Source of the DNA: Tannerella sp.
GTDB lineage: Bacteria; Bacteroidota; Bacteroidia; Bacteroidales; Tannerellaceae
DNA: 22,451 nt
Assembly: GCA_031260095.1 (NCBI GenBank)
Contig: JAIRKN010000127.1
Location: 1 to 22,451 of the forward strand
Direction of reading: 5' to 3'
The notes under the pieces were generated by a model, which searched no databases, was not told the origin of the DNA, and saw nothing but the letters and a program-made list of their open reading frames with translations. Of the stretch, positions 6,868-15,076 are shown in pieces; position 1 is the stretch's first letter, and the number at the start of each line of letters is the position of its first letter. The translations under genes were made by a program, and so were the position numbers.

Positions 6868-8469
6868 TTAATTGTCGCCTTTGATAATTTTATAGTATCG
6901 TTCGTCGTCGTTAATTATTTTAAGCGCTTCCTGATAGCTGTCATTTCTGTCATTTATAATCTGGAAGTATTCACTTGTATCAAACAGGTTTTGTGCTATC
7001 AGCGCTTTTATCTGGAGTGAAATAAGGTCTTTGGATTTATTAAACTGTTCTTCGTTAAATTCTATCTTTTCTTCATCCGCCATACCTATGAGTTCCTGTT
7101 GTATATCCTCCGTTACGATAAACTTTTCTTTATATTTATTTATTTCGGGGTATTTTTTATTTAGCTCTTTACGGTTTTTATCCATATAATTCATAGCTAT
7201 ACGGTTAATAATACCATAGCGTATTAATTTGAAATGATAATCTGTGTTGCGGGTAGAATCTATCGGAATAAATACATCGGGCATGATACCTCCTCCTCCA
7301 TATACTGTACGTTTGGATATAAGAGTACTGTATTTAAGTGAATCGGGAAAATGTATACTGTCGGCATACATTAATTCTCCCCTGTTATAGCGGTCTGCCA
7401 AATCATGATTATAAGTTTCCGTATTTCCTTTTTCATAAGGTTTCTGGATATTACGTCCGGAAGGAGTATAATATCGCGCTGTGGTTAGTCTTATCATCGA
7501 ACTATCGGGTAATACGATAGGTCTTTGTACAAGTCCTTTACCGAATGTACGGCGTCCTATGATTATTCCCCTGTCCCAGTCCTGTATGGCGCCCGACACA
7601 ATTTCACTTGCCGAAGCAGAAGACTCGTCTACCAATATAACTAATTTTCCTTTTTCAAATACGCCTCTTTCGGTAGCTTTTGCGTCTGAGCGTGGTTGTC
7701 TGTGTCCCTCCGTATATACTATCAATTTATCCTTATCAAGAAACTCGTCTGACAGAATAAAGGCTGTGTTAAGATAACCTCCTCCGTTTCCTTGCAGGTC
7801 TAAAATCAAGTTTTGTATTCCTTCTTTTTTGAGTTTAATAAATGCTTTTTCAAATTCTTCTACTGTAGAAGCGGCAAAACGATTTAAGCGGATGTAACCT
7901 GTTTTTTTATCTGCCATAAAAGAAGCGTCCAGACTGAATACGGGTATTTTATCCCGTATAATTTTAAATTCCAATAGATCAGGTATGAAACCGCGTTTTA
8001 CTTTGACGCGTACTTCCGTTCCTTTTTTACCGCGTATCATTTTCATTACATCAATATTATTCATCTTAACGCCTGCAATAAGGGAATCATCGACCATTAT
8101 AATGCGGTCGCCCGCCATAAGACCTACTTTTTCGGAAGGGCCTCCTGAAATGACCTGTACAACATAAAGGGTATCGGTGAGCATATTAAACTGAATACCT
8201 ATACCGTCAAAATTAGCCTCCAAAGGTTCATTCATTTTTTGTGTTTCTTCTGCATTTGTGTAAGAAGAATGGGGATCTAATTCTTCCAACATACCTTTGA
8301 TTGCATCTTCCACTATTTTTGTATTATTTGTTTGATCTACATACAGGTTTGATATAGCTGAATAGGCATTTAATAATTTATGTGCGCTATTTTTTTCTTC
8401 CTGACTTTGAGCATTCGTAAAATTAAGTATAGATACGGATATGATGATAGTAAATAGAATTTTTTTCAT
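6868..8469 (-). CDS. S41-family C-terminal processing peptidase (Tsp/CtpA type)
   Basis: A 533-residue exported serine protease. It has a signal peptide (MKKILFTIIISVSILNFTNA), an N-terminal helical region, a PDZ domain (about 85-175: FDGIGIQFNM, then GGPSEKVGLMAGDRI) for binding substrate C-termini, and an S41 catalytic core with the Ser-Lys dyad Ser286 (in SSASASEIVSGA) and Lys311 (in TFGKGLVQ); the 25-residue spacing equals that of E. coli Tsp. A C-terminal extension of about 130 residues follows, usual in Bacteroidetes members. It overlaps coaD by 4 bases (ATGA), so it is translationally coupled as the last gene of the operon GNAT - parE - coaD - S41. The family trims or degrades envelope proteins. 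Confidence 0.92.
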   Translation of the reverse strand: MKKILFTIIISVSILNFTNAQSQEEKNSAHKLLNAYSAISNLYVDQTNNTKIVEDAIKGMLEELDPHSSYTNAEETQKMNEPLEANFDGIGIQFNMLTDTLYVVQVISGGPSEKVGLMAGDRIIMVDDSLIAGVKMNNIDVMKMIRGKKGTEVRVKVKRGFIPDLLEFKIIRDKIPVFSLDASFMADKKTGYIRLNRFAASTVEEFEKAFIKLKKEGIQNLILDLQGNGGGYLNTAFILSDEFLDKDKLIVYTEGHRQPRSDAKATERGVFEKGKLVILVDESSASASEIVSGAIQDWDRGIIIGRRTFGKGLVQRPIVLPDSSMIRLTTARYYTPSGRNIQKPYEKGNTETYNHDLADRYNRGELMYADSIHFPDSLKYSTLISKRTVYGGGGIMPDVFIPIDSTRNTDYHFKLIRYGIINRIAMNYMDKNRKELNKKYPEINKYKEKFIVTEDIQQELIGMADEEKIEFNEEQFNKSKDLISLQIKALIAQNLFDTSEYFQIINDRNDSYQEALKIINDDERYYKIIKGDN

Positions 8470-8915
8470 TTTATTATGGGAATTAAATGTGATATATCTT
8501 TTTTATAGTAAATAAGCTCGCGTATGAGGCTTGAACTTACATGTTCGTATTCCGGTTCGGATATTAGAATAATAGTTTCCATATTCGCTAATTTACGATT
8601 AATATCCGCTAAATTTTTTTCATATTCAAAATCATATATATTTCGGACGCCGCGCAGTAAAAAATCAGCCTTAATCTCTTTTGCGAGATCTACTGTAAGT
8701 ATATCGTATGACATTACTTTAACACGTTGTTCTTTCGCATAAATTTGTTGAATGGTATGAATACGTTCTTCCAACGAATAAAAAGTTTTTTTTTCATAAT
8801 TGACGCCAATGGCTATGACTATTTCACCGGTAAAATGTAAGGCTCTTTTTATCAGTGAATAATGACCTATTGTAAAAGGATCAAATGTACCTGAAAATAA
8901 AGCTTTTTTTTCCAT
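8466..8915 (-). CDS. coaD: Phosphopantetheine adenylyltransferase
   Basis: A 149-residue cytoplasmic enzyme that transfers AMP from ATP to 4'-phosphopantetheine, the fourth step of coenzyme A synthesis. It shows the nucleotidyltransferase signature GTFDPFTIGH (residues 9-18, with Thr15-x-Gly-His18), the conserved LLRGVRNIYDFEYEKNLA region that binds the pantetheine arm, and SSSLIRELI near the C-terminus, the usual (I/V)SST-x-(I/V)RE motif. Length is close to that of the family. It sits 11 bp after parE and overlaps the S41 peptidase gene by 4 bp; the parE-coaD-S41 order is a known arrangement in Bacteroidales. Confidence 0.95.
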   Translation of the reverse strand: MEKKALFSGTFDPFTIGHYSLIKRALHFTGEIVIAIGVNYEKKTFYSLEERIHTIQQIYAKEQRVKVMSYDILTVDLAKEIKADFLLRGVRNIYDFEYEKNLADINRKLANMETIILISEPEYEHVSSSLIRELIYYKKDISHLIPIIK

Positions 8916-8926
8916 TTATATATTAT

Positions 8927-10795
8927 TTAGTTTGCTAAATCTTCTTCGACTACAAGATTATTGATAATAAAATTTTGTCTGTTGGGAGTATTTTTACCCA
9001 TATAAAATTCAAGCATTTCTTTTATCAGATCTTCTTTTTTCATTTTAACGGGATCAAGACGTATATCTTGACCAATGAAATTTCTAAATTCGTCCGGGGA
9101 TATTTCACCGAGTCCTTTAAAACGTGTAATTTCCGGATTTTTACCTAATTCTTTGATAGCAGATAATCTTTCTTCTTCAGTATAGCAATAAATTGTTTTC
9201 TGTTTGTTTCTTACGCGGAACAGAGGTGTTTGTAATATATATACATGATTTTTCTTTATTAAATCGGGAAAAAACTGCAAAAAAAACGTAATCAATAGTA
9301 ACCGGATGTGCATACCGTCAACATCTGCGTCGGTTGCTATAATTACCTTATGATAGCGTAGTCCTTCCAGCCCGTCTTCAATGTTTAGCGCAGCCTGGAG
9401 AAGATTAAATTCTTCGTTTTCGTACACTATTTTTTTAGTAAGTCCGAAACTATTCAGGGGTTTTCCGCGCAAACTAAAAACTGCCTGTAAATTCGGATCA
9501 CGACTTTTAGTGATAGAACCGCTTGCAGAATCTCCCTCTGTAATAAAAATACATGATTTTTCTTTTTCATTATTCTTATAGTCATTCAAGTGAATGCGAC
9601 AATCACGTAATTTCCGATTATTTATACTTGCTTTTTTAGCGCGTTCGCGTGCCAGCTTTGTTACTCCGGCAATTGCTTTGCGTTCTTTTTCCGACTCTAA
9701 TATTTTTTTGAGGAGTATATCTGATGTTTCCGAATATTTGTGTAAATAGTTATCCAGTTCTTTTTTTATAAAATCGCCAATATATTTTCCTATTGAAGGA
9801 CCTTCCGGCCCCATATCTTTTGAACCCAACTTTGTTTTTGTCTGACTTTCAAAGACAGGTTCTTCTACCTTTATACTAATAGCCGCGATGATTCCGGCAC
9901 GGATATCAGCATATTCAAAATTTTTATTATAGTATTCTTTTACAGTTCGGCTCAGGGATTCGCGAAATGCCGTAAGATGTGTTCCTCCCTGTGTCGTATG
10001 CTGCCCGTTTACAAACGAATAATATTCTTCTCCATACTGGTTACTATGTGTAATAACTACTTCTATATCATCGCCTTTCAGATGTATAATAGAATAGAGA
10101 GGATCTGAGGTCATATTTTCATTCAACAAATCGGCTAATCCGTTTTCCGAATAAAAATTTTTTCCATTATAATTGATAATAAGCCCCGTATTAAGAAATA
10201 CATAATTTTTAATGAGATTTTCAACAAACTCATCTTTATATTCGTAATTCGGAAATATTTCATTATCGGGTGTAAAAGAGATAAATGTTCCGTTTTTTTC
10301 TTTTGAAGGAACAATATCCGGGTCATTAATGACGTTTGCCTTTTCGTATTCTACTTTTTTAGATTCCTTATCACGTATACTTTCAATCAAAAAATAACTA
10401 CTGAGTGCATTGACCGCTTTTATACCGACTCCGTTAAGCCCCACCGATTTTTTAAACGCCTTGCTGTCATATTTTGCACCGGTATTCATTTTACTTGATA
10501 CATCTTTTACTTTTGTTAAGGGAACGCCCCGTCCGTAATCGCGGACAGTTACGATACCTTCTTTTATTATAACGGATATAGTTTTTCCGAATCCCATCAT
10601 ATATTCATCAATGGAATTATCCAGCACCTCTTTTAAAAGAACATATATACCGTCGTCTGCAAAAGTACCGTCACCTAATTTTCCGATATACATACCCGGT
10701 CGCCGGCGTATATGTTCGTTCCATTCAAGGGTGATTACTTCTTTATCATCGTATGAAAAATCGTTATTTTGTTGTATTTTAGAAAAATCGTTCAT
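8927..10795 (-). CDS. parE: DNA topoisomerase IV subunit B (ParE/GyrB-type ATPase)
   Basis: A 622-residue type IIA topoisomerase ATPase subunit. GHKL ATPase motifs are present: [12 protein letters not shown] (about 28-39), the Asn/Glu box [10 protein letters not shown], and GRGVPL. The transducer region follows (about 230-400). The TOPRIM domain shows EGDSA at 420-424 and the metal-binding Asp489, Asp491 and Asp493 (DADVDG), then RFKGLGEI near 570. The absence of the long C-terminal insertion of many GyrB proteins, and the coaD/S41 neighbours, favour ParE (chromosome decatenation with ParC) over GyrB. parC is not in the window. It follows the GNAT-like gene by 2 bp and precedes coaD by 11 bp. 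Confidence 0.92.
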   Translation of the reverse strand: MNDFSKIQQNNDFSYDDKEVITLEWNEHIRRRPGMYIGKLGDGTFADDGIYVLLKEVLDNSIDEYMMGFGKTISVIIKEGIVTVRDYGRGVPLTKVKDVSSKMNTGAKYDSKAFKKSVGLNGVGIKAVNALSSYFLIESIRDKESKKVEYEKANVINDPDIVPSKEKNGTFISFTPDNEIFPNYEYKDEFVENLIKNYVFLNTGLIINYNGKNFYSENGLADLLNENMTSDPLYSIIHLKGDDIEVVITHSNQYGEEYYSFVNGQHTTQGGTHLTAFRESLSRTVKEYYNKNFEYADIRAGIIAAISIKVEEPVFESQTKTKLGSKDMGPEGPSIGKYIGDFIKKELDNYLHKYSETSDILLKKILESEKERKAIAGVTKLARERAKKASINNRKLRDCRIHLNDYKNNEKEKSCIFITEGDSASGSITKSRDPNLQAVFSLRGKPLNSFGLTKKIVYENEEFNLLQAALNIEDGLEGLRYHKVIIATDADVDGMHIRLLLITFFLQFFPDLIKKNHVYILQTPLFRVRNKQKTIYCYTEEERLSAIKELGKNPEITRFKGLGEISPDEFRNFIGQDIRLDPVKMKKEDLIKEMLEFYMGKNTPNRQNFIINNLVVEEDLAN

Positions 10796-10797
10796 AA

Positions 10798-11925
10798 TTA
10801 AATATGCTTTATAAATGCTCTTCTTGTTTTATGATGTTCGCGTTTAAAATAATCCCATTGCGCCTGAACCGAATTATTAGTAGCAAGTTCGGGATTACTT
10901 TCGGCATATTCCGTACCTAAACGAATATATTCAGGGATCAGATCATTAAATAATAATGCATTTATTCCCTTATTCTGATATTCGGGAAGGATACCGGTAA
11001 CATATAGATCAACTACTTTTGGTTTTGAACGCAAAGTTTTCAGCAGATAGATAATACCGAAAGGTAATAAAAAACCTTTAGCTTTCCGCATAGCATGTGA
11101 TAAATTGGGAAGGGTTATTCCAAAACCTACTACCGCATCATCCGATTCACGGATAATAATAGTTATCAGATCAAGTCGTAACAGGGGAATATACATATTT
11201 ACGTAGTAATCTATTTGTTTAGACGTTAATGGTGAAAAACCGTATAGGGGTGTAAAAGCAGCATTTAGCGTTTCAAATATTTTATATGCATAGGGCCATA
11301 TCTCTTTACGTTTTTTGAATTTCATTATTTTCAGACCATATTTTTTTTGCACAAGATTACCTATACGCTGATGTTTCTCCGGGACTTCGTTCGGAATATA
11401 TATTTTATACTCATTCCAGTCCTGATCTTTTATAAACCCCATTCGTTCCAGATGTTTCGGATAATACGGATAATTATATATAGTAGCCATAGTACCCATT
11501 TGATCAAAACCTTCGATAAGCATTCCTTCGTGGTCAAGATCCGTAAAACCCAGCGGACCATGTATAGCCGTCATACCTTTCTCTTTTGCCCATACGATGA
11601 CAGCATCGAAAAGTCTGTTTACTACATCTTCGTCATCAATAAAATCAACAAAGCCGAAGCGTACATTTTTCTGATTCCATATTTTATTACTTTCGTGTAC
11701 GATTATTCCGGCAATACGTCCTGCTATTTTTCCGTCTTTATATGCCAGAAAATAGACGGCTTCACAATTATCGAATGCCGGATTTTTATCTTTAGACAAA
11801 GTCATCATTTCTTCATCTATAAGGTTAGGCACATGATACGGATTATCTTTGTATAATTCTATATTAAATTTAACGAACTCCCGAAGTTCTTTCTTTGTTT
11901 TTACTTCTTTAATCTCAATGTTCAT
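10798..11925 (-). CDS. GNAT-like acyltransferase-fold protein
   Basis: A 375-residue cytoplasmic protein. The N-terminal half shows a GNAT-like layout: a start typical of these enzymes ([20 protein letters not shown]), the strand [20 protein letters not shown] near 60-78, and the [20 protein letters not shown] stretch near 125-145. The C-terminal half has a second acetyl-CoA-type loop region (VVGFGITLP, then [20 protein letters not shown]). It belongs to a Bacteroidetes family usually annotated as hypothetical or GNAT N-acetyltransferase; the substrate is not known. It is the first gene of the parE operon, 2 bp ahead of parE. A TACATTTG element lies 34 bases before its start. Confidence 0.7.
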   Translation of the reverse strand: MNIEIKEVKTKKELREFVKFNIELYKDNPYHVPNLIDEEMMTLSKDKNPAFDNCEAVYFLAYKDGKIAGRIAGIIVHESNKIWNQKNVRFGFVDFIDDEDVVNRLFDAVIVWAKEKGMTAIHGPLGFTDLDHEGMLIEGFDQMGTMATIYNYPYYPKHLERMGFIKDQDWNEYKIYIPNEVPEKHQRIGNLVQKKYGLKIMKFKKRKEIWPYAYKIFETLNAAFTPLYGFSPLTSKQIDYYVNMYIPLLRLDLITIIIRESDDAVVGFGITLPNLSHAMRKAKGFLLPFGIIYLLKTLRSKPKVVDLYVTGILPEYQNKGINALLFNDLIPEYIRLGTEYAESNPELATNNSVQAQWDYFKREHHKTRRAFIKHI

Positions 11926-11958
11926 CAGTAGCTAATTAATAGTATCGAATTTGGGTAG

Positions 11959-11966
11959 CAAATGTA
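11959..11966 (-). promoter_or_regulatory. -7 element of the GNAT-parE-coaD-S41 operon promoter
   Basis: TACATTTG on the minus strand is an exact TAnnTTTG match, 34 bases before the first start codon of the operon. No clear TTTG is found at -33. It is the only promoter candidate seen in the leader. Confidence 0.5.
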
Positions 11967-12005
11967 CATGAAAATTTCGACATTTCACACAGACCACTAA
12001 AAATT

Positions 12006-12025
12006 CAGGACAACCGCACGAAAAT
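12006..12025 (+). repeat. Left arm of a 20-bp imperfect inverted repeat
   Basis: This 20-base segment (CAGGACAACCGCACGAAAAT) matches the reverse complement of 13388-13407 at 18 of 20 positions. The two arms enclose the whole non-coding repeat region. They may be the ends of an old mobile element or two copies of a dispersed repeat. A small hairpin (ACGGC-cttta-GCCGT, 12062-12076) follows, resembling those inside the MITE-like element to the right. Confidence 0.55.
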
Positions 12026-12154
12026 AAAGTAATCAATTTATTGAGATATTCCAAGTCATAAACGGCCTTTAGCCGTCGTTTCTTCAAACTTATACTGCAC
12101 TCGGCATAACTTTGTGAAGTCGGTTTGGATTGTTTCAGGCTACGCCTTCGCAAT

Positions 12155-12680
12155 GACGGGGGAGGTGTTCTATGTGTTCGTCACCAGCAAACCCGCTCCC
12201 ACCATTCGTCCTTGCGAACCCGTAGTGTGAAGCAATCCAGGCGCATCCATGTGCTGGATTGCCGCGTCGCAACGCTCCTCGCAAATGACGGGGGAGGTGT
12301 TCTGTGTGTTCGTCACCAGCGAACACGCTCCCACCATCCGTCATTGATAACCCACAGGGTGAAGCAATCCAGGCGCATCCATGTGCTGGATTGCCGCGTC
12401 GCAACGCTCCTCGCAAATGACGGGGGAGGTGTCCTGTGTGTTCGTCACCAGCGAACACGCTCCCACCATCCGTCCTTGCGAACCCGCAGGGTGAAGCAAT
12501 CCAGGCGCATCCATGTGCTAGATTGCCGTGTCGCTACGCTCCTCGCAAATGACGGGGGAGGTGTCCTGTGTGTTCGTCACCAGCGAACACGCTCCCACCA
12601 TCCGTCATTGATAACCCACAGGGTGGAGCAATCCAGGCGCATCCATGTGCTGGAGTGCCGCGTCGCTACGCTCCTCGCAA
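12155..12680 (+). repeat. Type A block (132-bp period) of the array
   Basis: Spacers here read GGGGGAGGTGT then TGTTCGTCACCAGCGAACA then CTCCCACCAT. Two alternating sub-versions are seen: CCTTGCGAACCC in the spacers before 12232 and 12496, and CATTGATAACCC before 12364 and 12628. That alternation implies that a 264-bp dimer was duplicated as a block. Confidence 0.75.
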
Positions 12681-13005
12681 TTACGGAGGTGTGTACCGCG
12701 TCCTTGGTAACCCGCTTTCACCATTCGTCCTTGCGAACCCGTAGGGTGGAGCAATTCAGGCGCATCCATGTGCTGGATTGCCGCGTCGCAACGCTCCTCG
12801 CAAAGACGGAGGCGTGTACCGCGTCCTTGGTAACCCGCTTTCACCATTCGTCCTTGCGAACCCACAGGGTGAAGCAATCCAGGCGCATCCATGTGCTGGA
12901 TTGCCGCGTCGCAACGCTCCTCGCAAAGAGGGAGGCGTGTACCGCGTCCTTGGTAACCCGCTTTCACCATTCGTCCTTGCGAACCCGCAGGGTGAAGCAA
13001 TCCAG
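12681..13005 (+). repeat. Type B block (123-bp period) of the array
   Basis: Spacers here are 9 bases shorter and read ACGGAGGYGTGTACCGCG then TCCTTGGTAACCCGCTTTC, while the GCAATCCAG hairpin and the CGCTCCTCGCAA segment are shared with type A. Three spacers are nearly identical, indicating recent amplification. Confidence 0.75.
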
Positions 13006-13129
13006 TAGGATAAGATCACAAAATTACACCGCGCGCAGTATAGCTTATCGGATTGTTTCTTTTCTTTATCCGAAAATCTTCTACATCTGAGATATATTTC
13101 TGTATTGATTTCATGACGCATCTGTAATA

Positions 13130-13382
13130 ACCTGAGTTCGGTATAAGAAATAGCCGTTTACGGCTTTCATATCCATAGCATGTCATGAAGATAAACGATT
13201 TTGTCCGTTAGGACATATACCGTGAATGTCCTGTATTTGAGCATTTTTAATGTCAAATGGCTTTATCTACGGACAATTTAAAGGGCGCAAATGATTCGCT
13301 TCTATTGATATGTATCGCCTATGGCGAATTAATTTGTTGATTTTTTTTGAATAAAAGTTTTTTTCTTATACCAAACTCAGGT
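13130..13382. mobile_element. MITE-like element with 21-bp terminal inverted repeats
   Basis: The left end (13130-13150, ACCTGAGTTCGGTATAAGAA plus A) matches the reverse complement of the right end (13362-13382) at 20 of 21 bases. The 253-bp interior has no credible ORF but carries several compact hairpins: AGCCG-ttta-CGGCT (13152-13165), TGTCC-gtta-GGACA (13202-13215), the alternative GGACAT / ATGTCC (13211-13231), and TCGCC-tat-GGCGA (13315-13327). The flanks GTAATA (13124-13129) and GCAATA (13383-13388) could be a diverged 6-bp target duplication. Such a small non-coding element would depend on a transposase encoded elsewhere; the parent IS family is not identified here. Confidence 0.7.
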
Positions 13383-13387
13383 GCAAT

Positions 13388-13407
13388 ATTTTCGTGCGTT
13401 TGCCCTG
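13388..13407 (-). repeat. Right arm of the 20-bp imperfect inverted repeat
   Basis: Partner of 12006-12025 with 18 of 20 bases matching in inverted orientation. It lies 5 bases outside the MITE-like element and just before the end of the DUF2149 gene, so it marks the border between repeat region and the chelatase operon. Confidence 0.55.
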
Positions 13408-13475
13408 TAAAAATTGGGAGAGAATAATAGTTCCTTCCACTACATCAAGCCACTATTTTAATAAGAAAAAATATT

Positions 13476-13805
13476 TTATTCAGGCACATAGATTATCTCG
13501 CCGTTTTCCAACTCATAGGCTATGCCGACGCGACGTCCTTTTGACTTACTTTCCGTCGACTGCTCGTCGGAGGGGGTATAGCGGTTAATTTTATTACCTT
13601 CGCGAGTGATAATTTCCATATTATCCTTGCCGGGGTTTTTGACTACCGTAAAATCTTCATTCGTAAATATCTCGCTCATATTAAGGTGCATAACCATTGC
13701 GACCATTAAGGCGACAGCGAACACCATTGCCACGTCAAAAAGATTAACCACGACGCTCAGCGGGTCTGTATCGTCATGTTCGCGGAATTTAGGTATTCGT
13801 CTCAT
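13476..13805 (-). CDS. DUF2149 protein, ExbD/TolR-like motor partner (HmuV-like)
   Basis: A 109-residue inner-membrane protein of the DUF2149 family. A short basic cytoplasmic tail leads to one membrane helix (about 18-40, SVVVNLFDVAMVFAVALMVA) and a periplasmic domain of about 65 residues. Asp24 at the start of the helix sits where ExbD and TolR carry their proton-relay aspartate (pattern N/P-x-x-D-V-x-x-V), so it probably acts as the stator partner of the proton channel encoded just upstream; this role is inferred. It overlaps the TolQ-type gene by 17 bp and is the last gene of the chelatase operon. In position and family it corresponds to HmuV of Porphyromonas/Bacteroides haem-use operons. 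Confidence 0.8.
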   Translation of the reverse strand: MRRIPKFREHDDTDPLSVVVNLFDVAMVFAVALMVAMVMHLNMSEIFTNEDFTVVKNPGKDNMEIITREGNKINRYTPSDEQSTESKSKGRRVGIAYELENGEIIYVPE

Positions 13806-14394
13806 TTTTACTGCGGATTATTCGTGAAACATATTCCAGACTGTAAACGTCGCGGGCGTACCAGCGTTGTTTAAATTGCAGCGTAACCAGTCCTATAGCG
13901 CTGATTACCAACCCAACGACAGTAGTAGCAAAAACTACCTGCATATTGTATGCCATGCCCGAAATATCGCCTGTCGAAAGCCCTACCAGTGCAGGACTCA
14001 TGGCTATCAGCGTACCGATTAGTCCAAGAACGGGTCCCATTTTTGCCAACATTCGCGAGAGTGAGAGATCGCGATCGGCTTCATTTTCGAGGCTCGACAA
14101 AAGATAGTCGGCGTAGGCTTCGGAATGAGGCGTGGTCAGCATATCACGCAGATATTTTATAAACAGTGAATTATCTTTGAAAGGAAGCAGCGTTGCCAGT
14201 TCGCCAACATTAGCAGGCGTCAGTTCCTTGATTCGCTTACCGAGAAGCGCGTTATTGCGGCGTTTGGTCATCATCTGGCCGTAGAAGCCGCCAACGAGCA
14301 GCAACGACCGTCCGAAAAGTGCCAGAAGAATGATAATGTCGGGAATTAACAGGCTATTAGCCACCCAGAACAATGATTTAGAGATAATTTCCAT
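13789..14394 (-). CDS. MotA/TolQ/ExbB-family proton channel protein (HmuU-like)
   Basis: A 201-residue membrane protein with the ExbB/TolQ plan: helix 1 at about 15-37 (SLLIPDIIILLALFG), a cytoplasmic domain of about 80 residues (40-117), helix 2 at about 119-139 with the family motif MGPVLGLIGTLIAM, and helix 3 at about 152-173 (VVFATTVVGLVISAIGLVTL). Such pentameric channels use the proton motive force to power a partner in the envelope. There is no exbD or tonB in the window; the partner is most likely the DUF2149 protein, whose gene overlaps its end by 17 bp. It also overlaps the upstream membrane-protein gene by 17 bp, implying coupled translation and fixed stoichiometry. Confidence 0.88.
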   Translation of the reverse strand: MEIISKSLFWVANSLLIPDIIILLALFGRSLLLVGGFYGQMMTKRRNNALLGKRIKELTPANVGELATLLPFKDNSLFIKYLRDMLTTPHSEAYADYLLSSLENEADRDLSLSRMLAKMGPVLGLIGTLIAMSPALVGLSTGDISGMAYNMQVVFATTVVGLVISAIGLVTLQFKQRWYARDVYSLEYVSRIIRSKNETNT

Positions 14395-15076
14395 TTCGAT
14401 ATTTTTTTAATTTATTCAATAAAAATCCGGTTACAAAAAACAAACCCAACAAGCCGAGCGAACTTACGATGGCTTTTATATTTAACGGCTCTGCGGCTGC
14501 CGGATATACAGTCGTGCCGTCGACGGTTGCAATCAGACCGGTAATGCAAACAAACAGATTGACAAGAAAATACACTTCGAGGCGCAAGTCCTTTTCGGGA
14601 AAGAAACGTTTGATCAGATAGCTCAACAGTGGTATACCTGTTAAAACGGAGGCGGCAAGCGAATACGATAAAACATTAAAACTGACACCCGGCATACTAA
14701 AAATCAGTTGTGTTTGAAGATAAAACAATACCGGAAAAATCAGCAAGCCGGGATACCACTGAAGCAATGATCTCCAAATGCTTAATTTCCCATGAGTTTC
14801 GGAATCGAACATCGACCGCAGTTCCATGAAGCAAAAACCGAAACAAAGCATTGATTCTATGGTAATAAGCACTGCAATATCTTGCATTACCTTTGTATTA
14901 TACATAAATTCGGTAAGTTGCGTTTTGGATTGCAGAACGGTATAACGGCAGGTTGCGACGGTAAAGGCCGCGCAAATCAAGCCGGAAACAGCAGCCTGCC
15001 ACCGTCGCCAAAAACTAATCTTCAGCACGTTACCGAATAAAATGAATAAAAGTAATATTTGAATCAGATACTCCAT
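14378..15076 (-). CDS. Polytopic membrane protein of the chelatase operon (HmuT-like position)
   Basis: A 232-residue, very hydrophobic protein with about seven predicted membrane helices, starting at residue 1 (MEYLIQILLLFILFGNVLKI) and including segments near 30-46, 66-86, 106-126, 133-152, 170-190 and 206-225. No enzymatic motif was recognised. Its start codon overlaps the stop of the CobN-like gene (TAATG), and its end overlaps the TolQ-type gene by 17 bp, so it is built together with them. By order it corresponds to HmuT in hmuSTUV operons. It may anchor or gate the chelatase, but no function can be shown from sequence. Confidence 0.65.
   Translation of the reverse strand: MEYLIQILLLFILFGNVLKISFWRRWQAAVSGLICAAFTVATCRYTVLQSKTQLTEFMYNTKVMQDIAVLITIESMLCFGFCFMELRSMFDSETHGKLSIWRSLLQWYPGLLIFPVLFYLQTQLIFSMPGVSFNVLSYSLAASVLTGIPLLSYLIKRFFPEKDLRLEVYFLVNLFVCITGLIATVDGTTVYPAAAEPLNIKAIVSSLGLLGLFFVTGFLLNKLKKYRNGNYL

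Larger units (their letters stand above)
12127..13005 (+). repeat. Tandem array of hairpin-rich 132-bp and 123-bp units
   Basis: The motif GCAATCCAG (or one-base variants) recurs at 12232, 12364, 12496, 12628, 12751, 12874 and 12997, giving periods of 132, 132, 132, 123, 123 and 123. Each complete unit holds two hairpins. The first is GCAATCCAG / CTGGATTGC around a 13-base loop (first copy 12232-12262). The second is a longer one; in the 132-bp type it pairs AATGACGG with CCGTCATT and TGTTCG with CGAACA. A degenerate unit opens the array at 12127. The sequence type (GCAATCC...TCGC[A/T]ACGCTCCTCGCAATGACGG) resembles dispersed short repeats found between genes in many bacteria. Because both periods are multiples of three, long ORFs stay open on both strands, but these are not credible proteins. 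Confidence 0.9.

Noticed and set aside
10135..10326. 63-codon minus-strand ORF in parE
   Set aside because: Out-of-frame shadow of the parE coding sequence on the same strand.
11932..12153. 73-codon minus-strand ORF before the array
   Set aside because: It runs from the first degenerate repeat unit through a hairpin and one arm of the inverted repeat, and shows no recognisable protein family. Taken as non-coding.
12127..13005. CRISPR array
   Set aside because: The units are 123-132 bp with spacers that are themselves repeated; no short direct repeats with unique spacers, and no cas genes.
12125..13090. 321-codon ORF through the tandem array, and the minus-strand ORFs at 12135-12458, 12605-13000 and 12756-13121
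   Set aside because: They are translations of the repeat units in several frames and on both strands, with rare composition (Arg, His, Cys rich), no start signals and no family resemblance. The reading frames stay open only because the periods are multiples of three.
13394..13588. 64-codon plus-strand ORF over the end of the DUF2149 gene
   Set aside because: Starts within the inverted-repeat arm and runs antisense to the DUF2149 gene; no family features.
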